A stretch of DNA of 64,000 bases from Agrobacterium sp. AGB01 (GCF_014851585.1 NZ_JACVAB010000006.1:310001-374000); one strand, 5' to 3'; numbered from the stretch's first letter, positions 10,133-21,630 are shown. Notes: generated by a model from the letters alone, not told the origin. Made by a program: numbers and translations.

Positions 10133-10737
10133 TTGTGATCGGGCTGACCGGGTCGATAGGCATGGGCAAGTCGACGACAGCTGCCATGTTTGCCGATGCT
10201 GGAATCCCGGTTAATGACTCTGATCGGAATGTGCATAGTCTCTATTCAGGCAAGGCAGTTGCTACCATTGAAGATGCCTTTCCTGGCGTCACGTCAAATG
10301 GAACAGTCGACCGTCAAAAACTGTCGAAAGAACTCAAGAGGAATCCGGCTAATTTTAAAAAGCTTGAAGGCATTGTTCATCCGCTTGTGCGCGAAATGGA
10401 AAAGGACTTTCTGGCAAACCAGAAAGCCTTGGGGCACGACATCGTCATTCTCGATATACCTTTGCTGTTTGAAACGGGAGCAGACAAAAGGGTCGACAAG
10501 ATAGTTGTCGTCAGTTGCGATCCTGAAATTCAGAAAGAACGGGTTTTGAAACGCCCTGACATGACGGCAGAAAAATTTGCAATGATCCTGTCACGCCAGA
10601 CACCGGATGCGGTAAAACGAGCGAAAGCGGATTTTATAATTAATACCGGAAACGGTATGGATGCGGCCAGACAACAGGTTGATGAGATCATTCACAATCT
10701 GCGTGGGCAGATGAACAAGGATAATGCAGATGCGTGA
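10129..10737 (+). CDS. coaE: dephospho-CoA kinase CoaE
   Basis: CoaE phosphorylates the 3'-OH of dephospho-CoA, the last step of coenzyme A synthesis. The P-loop is GSIGMGKST (8-16), followed by the substrate motif [12 protein letters not shown] and the lid region with LSRQ. The 202 residues are normal. It overlaps aroE by 4 bp (ATGA) and dnaQ at its 3' end, so it is inside a tightly packed operon. An earlier step of the pathway, coaA, lies elsewhere in the window (48830-49804). Confidence 0.95.
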   Translation: MIVIGLTGSIGMGKSTTAAMFADAGIPVNDSDRNVHSLYSGKAVATIEDAFPGVTSNGTVDRQKLSKELKRNPANFKKLEGIVHPLVREMEKDFLANQKALGHDIVILDIPLLFETGADKRVDKIVVVSCDPEIQKERVLKRPDMTAEKFAMILSRQTPDAVKRAKADFIINTGNGMDAARQQVDEIIHNLRGQMNKDNADA

Positions 10738-11431
10738 GATTATTTTCGATACGGAAACGACCGGACTTGAATCAAAGAATGATCGCATCATTGAAATTGG
10801 TGGCATCGAGCTTATCAATCACTTTCCTACGGGTCGTACAATTCATCTGTATATCAATCCGCAGGGACGCAAGGTTCACCCAGACGCTTTGGCGGTGCAT
10901 GGCATTACCGACGAATCTTTGGTTGATAAGCCAAAATTTCCGGAGGTCGTTGACCAGATACGGGAGTTCTTTGAAGGCGCGAAGTGGGTTGCCCACAACG
11001 CGACTTTCGATATGGGTTTCATCAATGCGGAATTTGCGCGTCTGGGAATAGAGCCTGTGGCACCTGATATGGTGCTGGATACGTTGGCGATGGCCCGCCG
11101 CAAACATCCGATGGGGCCAAACTCTCTTGATGCTCTTTGCCGCCGTTATGGCATAGATAACTCTCGCCGCGAAAAACACGGCGCGCTCCTCGACTCCGAA
11201 CTTCTGGCTGAAGTTTATATCGAGATGATTGGCGGACGCCAGACAGCGCTTGGTTTCGGCTCGGCGCAGAAAGTGGCAGAGCAGATAGATGTCAGCGATG
11301 ACAGCTATGTTGACGCACCATTGTCGCGACCACACGCATTGCCATCACGACTGTCCCAACTTGAAGCCGAAGCGCATGCGAAGCTGGTTGCCTCAATGGG
11401 CGAAAAAGCGATTTGGGGACGTTACAACTAA
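10730..11431 (+). CDS. dnaQ: DNA polymerase III epsilon subunit (proofreading exonuclease) DnaQ
   Basis: DnaQ is the 3'-5' proofreading subunit of the replicase. ExoI motif DTETTG (7-12), Exo[11 protein letters not shown] and the ExoIII-epsilon motif [14 protein letters not shown] give the full DEDDh active site. I chose ATG 10730 (233 residues) because AAGGA lies 8 nt upstream; ATG 10724 is two codons longer and would sit too close to that site. The C-terminal tail, the likely contact with the polymerase, is variable. It overlaps coaE and ends before a bidirectional terminator. Confidence 0.95.
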   Translation: MREIIFDTETTGLESKNDRIIEIGGIELINHFPTGRTIHLYINPQGRKVHPDALAVHGITDESLVDKPKFPEVVDQIREFFEGAKWVAHNATFDMGFINAEFARLGIEPVAPDMVLDTLAMARRKHPMGPNSLDALCRRYGIDNSRREKHGALLDSELLAEVYIEMIGGRQTALGFGSAQKVAEQIDVSDDSYVDAPLSRPHALPSRLSQLEAEAHAKLVASMGEKAIWGRYN

Positions 11432-11497
11432 ATCAGTTGTCGGTGGTCTCCGAGACGAGACCTCAGATAAAAGAGAAAGATTTTTCTTTAAACAAAC

Positions 11498-11534
11498 AAA
11501 AAGCCCGCTGCGGGGTATTCGCTGCGGGCTTTTT
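11498..11534. terminator. bidirectional terminator between dnaQ and secB
   Basis: Inverted repeat AAAAAGCCCGC (11498-11508) and GCGGGCTTTTT (11524-11534) gives an 11-bp stem with A/T runs on both sides. It can stop both dnaQ (plus) and secB (minus) transcripts. Confidence 0.9.
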
Positions 11535-11558
11535 AGTTTCATACAAGCGAACCAACTA

Positions 11559-12038
11559 TCAGTTGGTAACCTGAACCTTGGAGCGGGCCTGCTCTTCAGC
11601 AACGCGCTGTGCAAACATCTGCGCAAAGTCGATCGGGTCGATCATCAGTGGCGGGAAGCCACCATTGCGCGTCACGTCAGCAATGATCTGGCGTGCAAAC
11701 GGGAACAGAAGGCGTGGGCACTCGATGAAGAGAACCGGCAGCATATGTTCCTGTGGGAAACCAGTGATGCGGAAAACGCCGCCGTAAACCAGTTCCGCAG
11801 CAAACAGAACCTTGTCGCCATCCTTGGCTTCAGCGTTCAGCGTCAAAACAACGTCGAAGTCAGAACCGGTGATCGGGTTCGCATTAACGTTGACATTGAT
11901 GTTGATCGAGGGAGCACCCTCACGCGCCTGCAAGGAACGGGGAGCGCCGGGATTTTCGAACGACAGATCCTTGATGTACTGGGTCAGAATATTCAGGGAG
12001 GGGCTGGCTCCGCCCTGCGCGCCATTTTCGGTGGTCAT
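11559..12038 (-). CDS. secB: protein-export chaperone SecB
   Basis: SecB is a tetrameric cytosolic chaperone that keeps preproteins unfolded and hands them to SecA. The 159-residue, acidic protein has the family pattern: [14 protein letters not shown] near residue 20, the [18 protein letters not shown] strand region, GGVFRITGF, and [18 protein letters not shown]. It converges on dnaQ across a shared terminator and follows fxsA in the same direction with a 64-bp gap. Confidence 0.96.
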   Translation of the reverse strand: MTTENGAQGGASPSLNILTQYIKDLSFENPGAPRSLQAREGAPSININVNVNANPITGSDFDVVLTLNAEAKDGDKVLFAAELVYGGVFRITGFPQEHMLPVLFIECPRLLFPFARQIIADVTRNGGFPPLMIDPIDFAQMFAQRVAEEQARSKVQVTN

Positions 12039-12102
12039 GCTGTTTCCTCGCGGATTGAATGTGTTTGGCCATCTATCATTTCAAAACAGGGCTTACAAGC
12101 CT

Positions 12103-12645
12103 TCAGCCACGGGGACCGTTGTTTCCGGGTCCATCAAGATGGTCGATATCAGGTCCTTTTCGCCAAGGACTGTTTTCATTCGGGTCTTGCCGGTGAAAGT
12201 CAGTGTCATCTAGATCAACAACATCAGGGCGCGAAGACTGGCTTCGGGCACCACCACTCCACTGGCGACTTTGGCTGAAATTGCTGGCCACAACAATATT
12301 GGCTGCGAATTTCGACCAGATCGCTTTGCGGACAAAAGGCAGTAACAGCAGTAGACCGATCACATCGGTAATGAAACCGGGTAGGAACAGGAGGACACCG
12401 GCTAGGCCAAGCATAACGCCCTGGACGATCTCTTCGGCAGGCGCTACGCCGCTTTGACGGCTGGCCGAAAGTTTGCGGAACATGCCAAGTCCTATCGCTC
12501 GCAAAATTATCAGACCTGCGAAAGCGCTGAGAATGACAAGTGCCAGCGTTGCCCAAACACCTATTGCCTTGCCCACAACAATGAAGCCAGCAATTTCCAA
12601 GATCGGCATCAGTATGACGAAGAAGGATAGGAGTGGAAAACGCAT
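12103..12645 (-). CDS. fxsA: FxsA-family cytoplasmic membrane protein
   Basis: FxsA in E. coli suppresses exclusion of phage T7 by the F plasmid when overproduced; its normal role is unknown. The 180-residue protein opens with the family pattern LLSFFVILMPILEIAGFIVVG, followed by a second and third hydrophobic segment (WATLALVILSAFAGLIILRAI; a later GLLLLLPFVR). The C-terminal third is hydrophilic and rich in Gly, Asp and Arg. Its position beside secB is common in this order. It is divergent from the Tim44-like gene; the 142 bp between them should hold both promoters. Confidence 0.85.
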   Translation of the reverse strand: MRFPLLSFFVILMPILEIAGFIVVGKAIGVWATLALVILSAFAGLIILRAIGLGMFRKLSASRQSGVAPAEEIVQGVMLGLAGVLLFLPGFITDVIGLLLLLPFVRKAIWSKFAANIVVASNFSQSRQWSGGARSQSSRPDVVDLDDTDFHRQDPNENSPWRKGPDIDHLDGPGNNGPRG

Positions 12646-12787
12646 TATTCTCGCCTTGCGTGTGAGTTATCTCGTTGCCAACGGTATGACGCCCATACCG
12701 GCGATTGCATCTGTCTATTTGAATGAGTGACAGTTCAGACTATATGATGTTTCATGATGTGGATTTAAATGGTGGTTTTGGCTAAAC

Positions 12788-13486
12788 ATGGGTTCAAGCG
12801 ATTTCATAACATTATTCTTTCTTGTTGCGGCTGTACTGATTTTTCTTCAGTTGCGCAGCGTCCTTGGTCGCCGCACAGGAAATGAAAAACCGCCCTTTGA
12901 TCCCTATAGCGCAAAGGACGCTGCGAGGGGTCCCGGTAGCGATGACGGCAAGGTTGTTACCCTGCCCAAGCGCGATGGAAGGGATGAGGATGAGCGTTTT
13001 GCTGAAATCGATTCTTTTGCAAAACCGGGCACAGAACTGAACGAATCACTTCGTGAACTTCTCAAGAGTGATCCGTCCTTCCGACCTAAGGAATTCCTCA
13101 ACGGTGCCCGTATGGCCTACGAAATGATCGTCATGGCCTTTGCTGATGGCGATCGTAAGACCCTCAAAAACCTGTTGTCACGAGAAGTTTATGATGGTTT
13201 CAATTCAGCCATTACGGAACGTGAGGCACAGGGAGAAGTGGTGAAGTCCACTTTTGTCGGTATCGAAAAGGCGGATATTCTTCAGGCCAGCATTCGTGAT
13301 GAAGAAGAACAGATCACAGTGCGCATAGCCAGCCAGCTGATTTCTGCCACCTATAATAAGGATGGTGAACTGGTAGACGGCGATGCCGAGGGTGTTTCCG
13401 AGGTTAATGATATCTGGACCTTTGCCCGCGATGTGCGGTCAAAAGATCCAAACTGGAAACTGGTTGCTACAGAATCCGAACAATGA
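12788..13486 (+). CDS. Tim44-like domain membrane protein
   Basis: This is a bacterial homologue of the mitochondrial import component Tim44. One N-terminal membrane segment (about residues 6-22) is followed by a charged linker and a Tim44/lumazine-like C-terminal domain (about 85-230). The pattern FLNGARMAYEMIVMAFADGDRKTLKNLL is the start of that domain. The 232-residue length is typical for the alphaproteobacterial form. It heads an ATGA-overlap chain with mltA, an Smr protein and an XRE regulator. The function in bacteria is not settled; a role at the inner membrane is inferred. Confidence 0.85.
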   Translation: MGSSDFITLFFLVAAVLIFLQLRSVLGRRTGNEKPPFDPYSAKDAARGPGSDDGKVVTLPKRDGRDEDERFAEIDSFAKPGTELNESLRELLKSDPSFRPKEFLNGARMAYEMIVMAFADGDRKTLKNLLSREVYDGFNSAITEREAQGEVVKSTFVGIEKADILQASIRDEEEQITVRIASQLISATYNKDGELVDGDAEGVSEVNDIWTFARDVRSKDPNWKLVATESEQ

Positions 13487-14604
13487 GCGCCGAAGGCCAG
13501 AATTTCTCGTTACGAGAACTGAATTTTTTGGATCTGCCTGGCTGGCGTGGCGATGACCCACGCCAGCTGGTGGATGCTATGCGGGCCTGTCTTCGGCATC
13601 TGCGCTCCATAAAACCCTATCGTACCGGTTCCCTTGGACTGTCGAGTCATGATTTGCTGCCGCTTCTTGAAGCGGCAGAAACATTTCAGCCATCCAGTGC
13701 AGCGGATGCCCGGGAGTTTTTTGAACAACACTGTTCGCCATTTGCCATTCTTCCTCAGGAAACAGAGCAAGGTTTCGTAACCGGTTTTTATGAACCGGAA
13801 GTCGAAGTATCTGCCGTCCCTGACGATGTCTGGAAATATCCCTTCTACAATCGCCCCACTGATTTGATTGATCTGGACGCGCAAAATCGCCCAGCTCATA
13901 TCGATGCATCCTATGCATTTGGACTTTCTGGCGACAACGGTGTCGATTTCTATCCGGAACGCAAAGTGATTGATCAGGGTTACCTACAGGGTAGGAACCT
14001 GGAAATTGCCTGGGCCAAATCGAAGGTTGATGTGTTCTTTGCCCATGTTCAGGGTGCCGCAAGGCTGAAATTTCCCGATGGAAGTGTGACCCGCATCACC
14101 TATGCGGCAAAAGCTGGTCATCCGTTTTCAGGCATCGGTCGGTTGTTGATCGATCGTGGCTGCATCGATCCGGCCACTGTCTCCATGCAGTCCATTCGTA
14201 GATGGCTCGGCGAAAATCCTGCCTTGGTGGACGAAGTGCTGTGGCACAATCCTTCTTATATCTTTTTCAAGGTCGCGGATGTTTCGGATGAAACTCTGGG
14301 GCCGGTGGCGGCTGCAAAGGTTCCACTGATCGCCGGCCGCTCGCTGGCTGTCGATCGCTCCATTCACACATTTGGCTACCCATTTTTTATTCACGCTGCG
14401 GAGCTGACACATCTCGACGAGGGAAAACCTTTCGCCAGATTGATGCTGGCGCTTGATACCGGTTCGGCGATTATCGGTCCGGCACGCGGTGATATTTTCA
14501 CGGGCTCCGGTTATCTCGCCGGAGAGCAGGCAGGCACGATCCGCAACAACGCTGATTTTTATATTCTGCTACCCAACCATGCCGCCCAAAGGTACCGGCC
14601 ATGA
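13483..14604 (+). CDS. mltA: membrane-bound lytic murein transglycosylase A (MltA)
   Basis: MltA cleaves the glycan strands of peptidoglycan with formation of 1,6-anhydromuramic acid. The 373-residue protein has the MltA domain (GFVTGFYEPEVEVS near 95-110) and the C-terminal 3D domain with the Asp residues in LALDTGSAIIGPARGDIFTG (D325, D337), the family's catalytic region. No clear lipobox or signal peptide is seen at the chosen start. It overlaps the Tim44-like gene and the Smr gene by 4 bp each. The anhydro-sugars that it releases could feed the recycling kinase encoded at 35871-37388. Confidence 0.88.
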   Translation: MSAEGQNFSLRELNFLDLPGWRGDDPRQLVDAMRACLRHLRSIKPYRTGSLGLSSHDLLPLLEAAETFQPSSAADAREFFEQHCSPFAILPQETEQGFVTGFYEPEVEVSAVPDDVWKYPFYNRPTDLIDLDAQNRPAHIDASYAFGLSGDNGVDFYPERKVIDQGYLQGRNLEIAWAKSKVDVFFAHVQGAARLKFPDGSVTRITYAAKAGHPFSGIGRLLIDRGCIDPATVSMQSIRRWLGENPALVDEVLWHNPSYIFFKVADVSDETLGPVAAAKVPLIAGRSLAVDRSIHTFGYPFFIHAAELTHLDEGKPFARLMLALDTGSAIIGPARGDIFTGSGYLAGEQAGTIRNNADFYILLPNHAAQRYRP

Positions 14605-15167
14605 AGGGTGGTCGAAAGCTGAACCGGGACGAACGCATTTTGTGGGGCAAGGTCGCCAGAACGACCCGGCCTGTGTCCGGTCGTCTTGAAGACCTCGAGT
14701 TTGAAGATGTAACGGAAGCAGCGCCCGTTGCAGCAGAACCGGAGAAGCCCAAAGCGCAATTCCCGAAAATGATTGTTGAGGAAGTGCCGCTTGATCCCGG
14801 TATTAAGGCTAAGGCTGGTCGCATTCACCATCCGCTTGAGAAACCGGTCAAACGAAAACTGACCCGCGGCCATCTGCCACTTGAAGGCCGTATTGATTTG
14901 CACGGCATGGTCCAAAGCGAAGCGCATTCCATTCTGCTGGATTTTCTGATCCGTGCCCATGAACGGGGTATGCGGCATGTATTGGTCATCACCGGCAAAG
15001 GCAGGTCGCTCGGCAGCGATGGTGCCCTGAAACGAGCAGTGCCAATGTGGTTTTCCAAACCGGAGTTTCGTTACCTGATATCGTCTTATGAGGATGCTTC
15101 GCGTAATCACGGTGGTGATGGCGCGCTTTATGTCAGGTTATCGCGGGCGAGGGGAGATCGATCATGA
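14601..15167 (+). CDS. Smr-domain protein
   Basis: Smr domains (MutS2 C-terminal type) bind or nick nucleic acids. In this stand-alone 188-residue protein a basic, proline-containing N-terminal part (1-90) precedes the domain. The two signature motifs are present: IDLHGM near residue 99 and VLVITGKGRS near 130. It overlaps mltA and the XRE gene by ATGA. Whether it is a nuclease here cannot be judged from sequence. Confidence 0.85.
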   Translation: MKGGRKLNRDERILWGKVARTTRPVSGRLEDLEFEDVTEAAPVAAEPEKPKAQFPKMIVEEVPLDPGIKAKAGRIHHPLEKPVKRKLTRGHLPLEGRIDLHGMVQSEAHSILLDFLIRAHERGMRHVLVITGKGRSLGSDGALKRAVPMWFSKPEFRYLISSYEDASRNHGGDGALYVRLSRARGDRS

Positions 15168-15529
15168 CACCCTTTGCCGAAGCTGTGCGGCTCTTGAGAG
15201 AACGCAAGGGTGTGACGCAAAAGCAGATGGCCTATGCCATCGGTGTATCGCCGGCCTATCTCTCGGCACTGGAACATGGAAAGCGTGGCAAACCCAGCTT
15301 CGATTTTCTCCAGCGGGTTGCCGGTTATTTCAACATTATCTGGGACGAGGCCGAGGAGCTGTTTTCTCTGGCAGGTGTATCCGATCCAAGGGTGGTTATT
15401 GACACAGCAGGAATGCCACCGGAATACACCGCCTTTGCCAACGCGCTTGCGAAGGATATTCGCCATTTGCCATCATCCGTGCTAAATGAACTGTCAGATG
15501 TTCTGCAACGCAGCCGGACGACCGGATAA
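15164..15529 (+). CDS. XRE-family helix-turn-helix transcriptional regulator
   Basis: The 121-residue protein has a Cro/C1-type HTH at about residues 8-65, with VTQKQMAYAIGVSPAYLSALEHGKRGKPSF as the recognition region (quoted in part here as the YLSALEHGKRG signature). The rest is a short helical tail. It is the last gene of the overlap chain Tim44-like/mltA/Smr and ends 141 bp before gyrB, so it may act on its own operon or on gyrB; that is an inference from position only. Confidence 0.85.
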   Translation: MTPFAEAVRLLRERKGVTQKQMAYAIGVSPAYLSALEHGKRGKPSFDFLQRVAGYFNIIWDEAEELFSLAGVSDPRVVIDTAGMPPEYTAFANALAKDIRHLPSSVLNELSDVLQRSRTTG

Positions 15530-18106
<2,577 letters not shown>

Positions 18107-18137
18107 TCAGGCACCGTCCCAGACGGTGAATGGTTGA

Positions 18138-18153
18138 GGATTCACGTGAAACT
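18138..18153. promoter_or_regulatory. parS site 4 between the gyrB stop and its terminator
   Basis: The core GATTCACGTGAAAC (18139-18152) matches the asymmetric parS form of the other sites and carries GANTC (GATTC). It lies immediately before the gyrB terminator hairpin, in the 3' untranslated part of the transcript. Confidence 0.85.
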
Positions 18154-18156
18154 TTT

Positions 18157-18190
18157 AATCCCCGAGCTGAACCTCGGGGATTTTTATTTT
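18157..18190 (+). terminator. Rho-independent terminator of gyrB
   Basis: AATCCCCGAG (18157-18166) and CTCGGGGATT (18173-18182) form a 10-bp stem with a 6-nt loop, followed by TTTATTTT. Confidence 0.92.
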
Positions 18191-18267
18191 GTGCTGTCGC
18201 GTCAATTAAAGATGTCTTTGCGGCAAGACAGCCTGTTGGTGCCACGCGGCCGAAAACTTCAACGCCC

Positions 18268-18870
18268 TTAATCAATCTTGCCGGTAAATTTGCCTTCAAA
18301 GGCGACGTCTGCCAGTGGTAGCCTGCCGCTTGGCACTTCACGTTCTCTCAGATCATCGGGCAGGGTGTCCTTGTCGGCTATCTTGCCGATCGCAACTGCT
18401 GCCTCAACCTGATACCCGTCGGGAATATCCAAAGCCTCAACTGCCTTGTCACGGTAAATGCCACCCATGCCATGGGCATGGTAACCGAGCAACTGCGACT
18501 GCATGGCCATTGAAAACCAAGCAGCACCAGCATCGAAGGAATGGGTCGCCGATGGCTTCTTCTCGCCTTCGCGTGAAACATTGTAGGTGCGAGATACGAC
18601 AAACAGCAGCACAGATGCTTTGTCGACCCAACGTTTGTTACCGTCCATCAGCAAATCGAACAGTGTCTGCCACTGTTCGCTGCCATTATGGGCGTAGATG
18701 AAACGCCATGGCTGGAAATTTGAAGCAGATGGTGCCCAGTGGGCTGCATCCAGAATAGTCAGAAGATCATCCGCCGGCATTGTCTCACCGGTGAAGGCTC
18801 GAGGTGACCAGCGTTCCAAAAACAACGGATCAACGGCATATTCAGATTGGCGGGAATTCGCTTTGGTCAT
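18268..18870 (-). CDS. nitroreductase-family FMN oxidoreductase
   Basis: Members of this family reduce nitro groups, quinones or enals with NAD(P)H and FMN. The N-terminal RWSPRAFTGETM (Arg and Ser that hold the FMN phosphate), the AAHWAPSASNFQPWRF motif and the C-terminal GYHAHGMGGIY are present. ATG 18870 has GAAAGG upstream and gives 200 residues; ATGs at 18885, 18912 and 18930 extend it. It is divergent from the FAH-family gene across 136 bp that contain a large inverted repeat, suggesting shared control. The substrate is unknown. Confidence 0.85.
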   Translation of the reverse strand: MTKANSRQSEYAVDPLFLERWSPRAFTGETMPADDLLTILDAAHWAPSASNFQPWRFIYAHNGSEQWQTLFDLLMDGNKRWVDKASVLLFVVSRTYNVSREGEKKPSATHSFDAGAAWFSMAMQSQLLGYHAHGMGGIYRDKAVEALDIPDGYQVEAAVAIGKIADKDTLPDDLREREVPSGRLPLADVAFEGKFTGKID

Positions 18871-18945
18871 CTTTGCGCCTTTCATTGGTAAAAAGATGTC
18901 AGCATTCCGCATGCTATTTTTCAGGTCCATATGCGGTCAAGGGGT

Positions 18946-18986
18946 GACAAGGATAAATAGATCGTTCATATATGATCTATCTTGTC
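18946..18986. promoter_or_regulatory. dyad-symmetric operator candidate between nitroreductase and FAH-family genes
   Basis: Inner arms ATAGATC (18957-18963) and GATCTAT (18974-18980) flank a 10-bp spacer ending in CATATATG. Outer arms GACAAG (18946-18951) and CTTGTC (18981-18986) continue the dyad with a 5-bp insertion on the left. It lies midway between two divergent starts, so a regulator bound here could control both. Confidence 0.6.
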
Positions 18987-19006
18987 TGACAACCGGGAGG
19001 ATCCCT

Positions 19007-19849
19007 ATGAAATTGATGCGTGTTGGCCCAGCGGGGCAGGAAAAACCAGCCATTCTTGACAACGACGGTAAGGTCCGTGATCTTTCCGCTCATGTAAAGG
19101 ATATTGGCGGCGAGGCGATTTCGCCTGAAGGCCTGAAAAAGATTGCTGCACTGGACCTGTCCAGCCTGCCAGTTCTCGATGACAGCCGTATTGGCGCCTG
19201 CGTTGCTGGCACCGGCAAATTCATCTGCATTGGCCTGAACTTCTCGGACCACGCTGCTGAAACCGGCGCAGCCGTTCCTTCTGAGCCAGTTATCTTCATG
19301 AAGGCAACATCCGCTATCGTTGGTCCTAACGACAATGTCGTTATTCCACGCGGCTCTGAAAAGACCGACTGGGAAGTTGAGCTGGGTGTGGTTATCGGCA
19401 AGACAGCGAAATACGTTTCCGAAGCCGACGCACTGGACTACGTTGCCGGTTACTGCGTCAGCCACGACGTATCCGAGCGTGCGTTCCAGACGGAGCGTCA
19501 GGGACAGTGGACGAAGGGCAAGTCCTGCGACACCTTCGGCCCGATCGGCCCGTGGCTGGTTACGAAGGAAGAGATCACTGATCCACAGAACCTTGGCATG
19601 TGGTTGAAGGTCAACGGCGAAACTGTACAGAACGGCTCCAGCAAGACCATGGTTTATGGCGTCGCTAATGTTGTTTCCTACCTCAGCCAGTTCATGTCGC
19701 TACACCCGGGCGATGTTATCTCCACCGGCACACCTCCAGGCGTTGGCCTTGGCATGAAGCCACCACGCTTCCTCAAGGCAGGTGACATTGTTGAGCTCGG
19801 CATCGAAGGCCTCGGCACGCAGAAGCAGACTTTCGTCGCTGACGTCTAA
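19007..19849 (+). CDS. fumarylacetoacetate hydrolase (FAH) family protein
   Basis: FAH-fold enzymes hydrolyse or decarboxylate beta-diketo or oxo acids; several are ureidoglycolate lyases or acylpyruvases. The 280-residue protein starts at ATG 19007 after GGGAGG (18995-19000). CIGLNFSDHAAE, the metal-binding DWEVELGVVIGK and the C-terminal STGTPPGVGLG are family signatures. The open frame continues upstream to 18698 but that region is intergenic. It is divergent from the nitroreductase and ends before a strong terminator. The true substrate cannot be inferred from sequence or neighbours. Confidence 0.88.
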   Translation: MKLMRVGPAGQEKPAILDNDGKVRDLSAHVKDIGGEAISPEGLKKIAALDLSSLPVLDDSRIGACVAGTGKFICIGLNFSDHAAETGAAVPSEPVIFMKATSAIVGPNDNVVIPRGSEKTDWEVELGVVIGKTAKYVSEADALDYVAGYCVSHDVSERAFQTERQGQWTKGKSCDTFGPIGPWLVTKEEITDPQNLGMWLKVNGETVQNGSSKTMVYGVANVVSYLSQFMSLHPGDVISTGTPPGVGLGMKPPRFLKAGDIVELGIEGLGTQKQTFVADV

Positions 19850-19911
19850 GATCTGAAATGACGGTGCGTTCTGCGATGTTTTTATCGCACGACATGCTGG
19901 AAGTTACACAG

Positions 19912-19939
19912 AAGCCCGAAGGTATCTTCGGGCTTTTGT
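19912..19939 (+). terminator. terminator after the FAH-family gene
   Basis: AAGCCCGAAG (19912-19921), loop GTAT, CTTCGGGCTT (19926-19935), then TTGTTTG. A 10-bp stem with a T-rich tail. Confidence 0.9.
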
Positions 19940-20026
19940 TTGTTTCACAGTCCGCGAGATACCCGCAGGATTGACAGGATGCAGTTTTCCTTGGCGTGAA
20001 TGGCCTCGAATCGGTTATGAAACAGC

Positions 20027-20788
20027 ATGTTTTCCTTGTTGAAAAAATCTCGAACACCAGCAAAATCCAACGCCCCGCTTCAGCGTATGCATGCAGTGGC
20101 CGGCAGAAGCTTGCCTTTGGTTATCAAGGAAAACCTGCGCGCCACCCGTATTACCCTGCGTATCGAACCAGGCGGAAAGGGTCTGAAACTCACCATTCCC
20201 TATGGTCTACACCATCGCGAGGTTGATGATTTTCTTGATCGGCATCACGGTTGGTTGAAAAACAGGCTCGAAAAACTTGGCCCGGAGCAACATCTGCGCC
20301 ACGGCGGTACCATCAGCATTCGCGGCATTTCCCACCGTATCGAACATACGGGAACGTTGCGCGGGGTAACACAGGTTCTGCGTAATCCGGAAGGGGAGGC
20401 GATATTGCGGGTCAGTGGCCTGCCCGAACATACGGGTCGACGCATTTCGGCCTACCTTAAAAAGGAAGCCCGCGCTGATCTTGAGCGGCTGGTGGCCATG
20501 CATGCAAAAACCGTGGGCCGGCCGGTGCGCTCCCTGACCATGAAAGATACGCGCAGCCGTTGGGGATCGTGCTCCTACGAAGGCAATCTCAGTTTTTCAT
20601 GGCGTATCGTCATGGCCCCGGACAGTGTCATTGATTATCTAGCCGCCCATGAGGTGGCGCATTTGCGTGAAATGAACCACGGACCAAAATTCTGGGCACT
20701 GTGCAAAGCCCTGTGCCCACATATGGAAGAATCTAAGGCCTGGCTGAAGCGACATGGTTCACAGCTGCATGCATTGGATTTCAGTTAG
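20027..20788 (+). CDS. YgjP-like zinc metallopeptidase (DUF45, M48-related)
   Basis: The 253-residue protein belongs to the YgjP/SprT-like group of putative zinc proteases. The zinc motif is HEVAH (208-212), with a third ligand His in MNHGPKFW (H218). It is preceded by the family block TRSRWGSCSYEGNLSFSWR. No signal peptide or membrane segment is evident, so it should be cytosolic. It stands alone between the FAH-family terminator and the parS-containing spacer before trpF. The substrate is unknown; the catalytic residues look intact. Confidence 0.88.
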   Translation: MFSLLKKSRTPAKSNAPLQRMHAVAGRSLPLVIKENLRATRITLRIEPGGKGLKLTIPYGLHHREVDDFLDRHHGWLKNRLEKLGPEQHLRHGGTISIRGISHRIEHTGTLRGVTQVLRNPEGEAILRVSGLPEHTGRRISAYLKKEARADLERLVAMHAKTVGRPVRSLTMKDTRSRWGSCSYEGNLSFSWRIVMAPDSVIDYLAAHEVAHLREMNHGPKFWALCKALCPHMEESKAWLKRHGSQLHALDFS

Positions 20789-20884
20789 ATGCCATTGCGC
20801 AGACAGTCATGCCGGCGCAGCGCCGGGATCTTCTCCATCATTTGGCCCATTTTGTCGCGCGTATAACAGGTAACACTACAACTT

Positions 20885-20900
20885 GGATTCACGTGAAACA
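20885..20900. promoter_or_regulatory. parS site 5 upstream of trpF
   Basis: GGATTCACGTGAAACA holds the core GATTCACGTGAAAC (20886-20899) with a GANTC (GATTC). It is in the 177-bp spacer between the YgjP-like gene and trpF, about 13 kb from oriC. A GC-rich hairpin (CCGGCG-CAG-CGCCGG, 20812-20826) is also in this spacer. Confidence 0.88.
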
Positions 20901-20965
20901 TATTCTCTCATCGGGGTGCCGCGTTTTGGCTCGACTCTTGGATAAAATCATGTCACGTCGCGGCT

Positions 20966-21628
20966 ATGAAACCTGATATCAAGATATGCGGATTGAAGAC
21001 CTCGGAAGCGGTGGAAAAAGCCGTTGCCCGTGGTGCAAGCCATATTGGCTTCATTTTCTTTGAAAAAAGCCCCCGCAATATTGAGCCTGATATTGCTGGA
21101 AAACTGGCGGATGCGGCGCGGGGACGGGCAAAAATCGTTGCTGTTACCGTCAATGCCGACAATGATGATCTGGACGAGATCATCGCGCTTCTCAAGCCGG
21201 ATATTCTGCAGCTTCATGGCACAGAAACCCCTGAGCGGGTTTTGAATGTCAAGGCGATCTACGGATTGCCTGTCATGAAGGCACTTTCCATCCGTGAAGC
21301 TGATGATCTTATCAGGGTCGAACCCTATATAGGAATAGCAGATCGTTTCCTGTTTGATGCCAAGCCTCCAAAGGGTTCGGATCTGCCGGGTGGCAATGGT
21401 GTAAGCTTTGACTGGTCGTTGCTGGCTGGCCTTGACGCAGATATCGATTACATGCTTTCCGGTGGATTGAATAAAGATAATGTCGCAGAGGCGCTGTCAC
21501 GCACCGGGGCGAGGGGAATAGATTTATCGTCGGGCGTGGAAAGTGCGCCGGGCGTGAAGGATCTCGGACTGATCGATGCGCTTTTTGATGCCATCGAGAC
21601 AGCCGGAAACAAACCGCAGGGAGTTTGA
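20966..21628 (+). CDS. trpF: phosphoribosylanthranilate isomerase TrpF
   Basis: TrpF isomerises N-(5-phosphoribosyl)anthranilate to the enol-deoxyribulose form in tryptophan synthesis. The N-terminal KICGLKT holds the catalytic Cys; [10 protein letters not shown], the catalytic Asp region LFDAKPP, and the phosphate-binding [14 protein letters not shown] are present. The 220 residues fit a (beta-alpha)8 barrel. It is the first gene of trpF-trpB-trpA-accD-folC; its stop overlaps a TTG that could open trpB. Confidence 0.96.
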   Translation: MKPDIKICGLKTSEAVEKAVARGASHIGFIFFEKSPRNIEPDIAGKLADAARGRAKIVAVTVNADNDDLDEIIALLKPDILQLHGTETPERVLNVKAIYGLPVMKALSIREADDLIRVEPYIGIADRFLFDAKPPKGSDLPGGNGVSFDWSLLAGLDADIDYMLSGGLNKDNVAEALSRTGARGIDLSSGVESAPGVKDLGLIDALFDAIETAGNKPQGV

Positions 21629-21630
21629 AA

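Noticed and set aside
11289-12278. 329-codon plus-strand open frame
   Set aside because: Crosses the dnaQ/secB terminator and lies antisense to secB and fxsA.
18698-19006. Long upstream extension of the FAH-family gene
   Set aside because: It runs antisense to the nitroreductase and through the operator; ATG 19007 has GGGAGG upstream.
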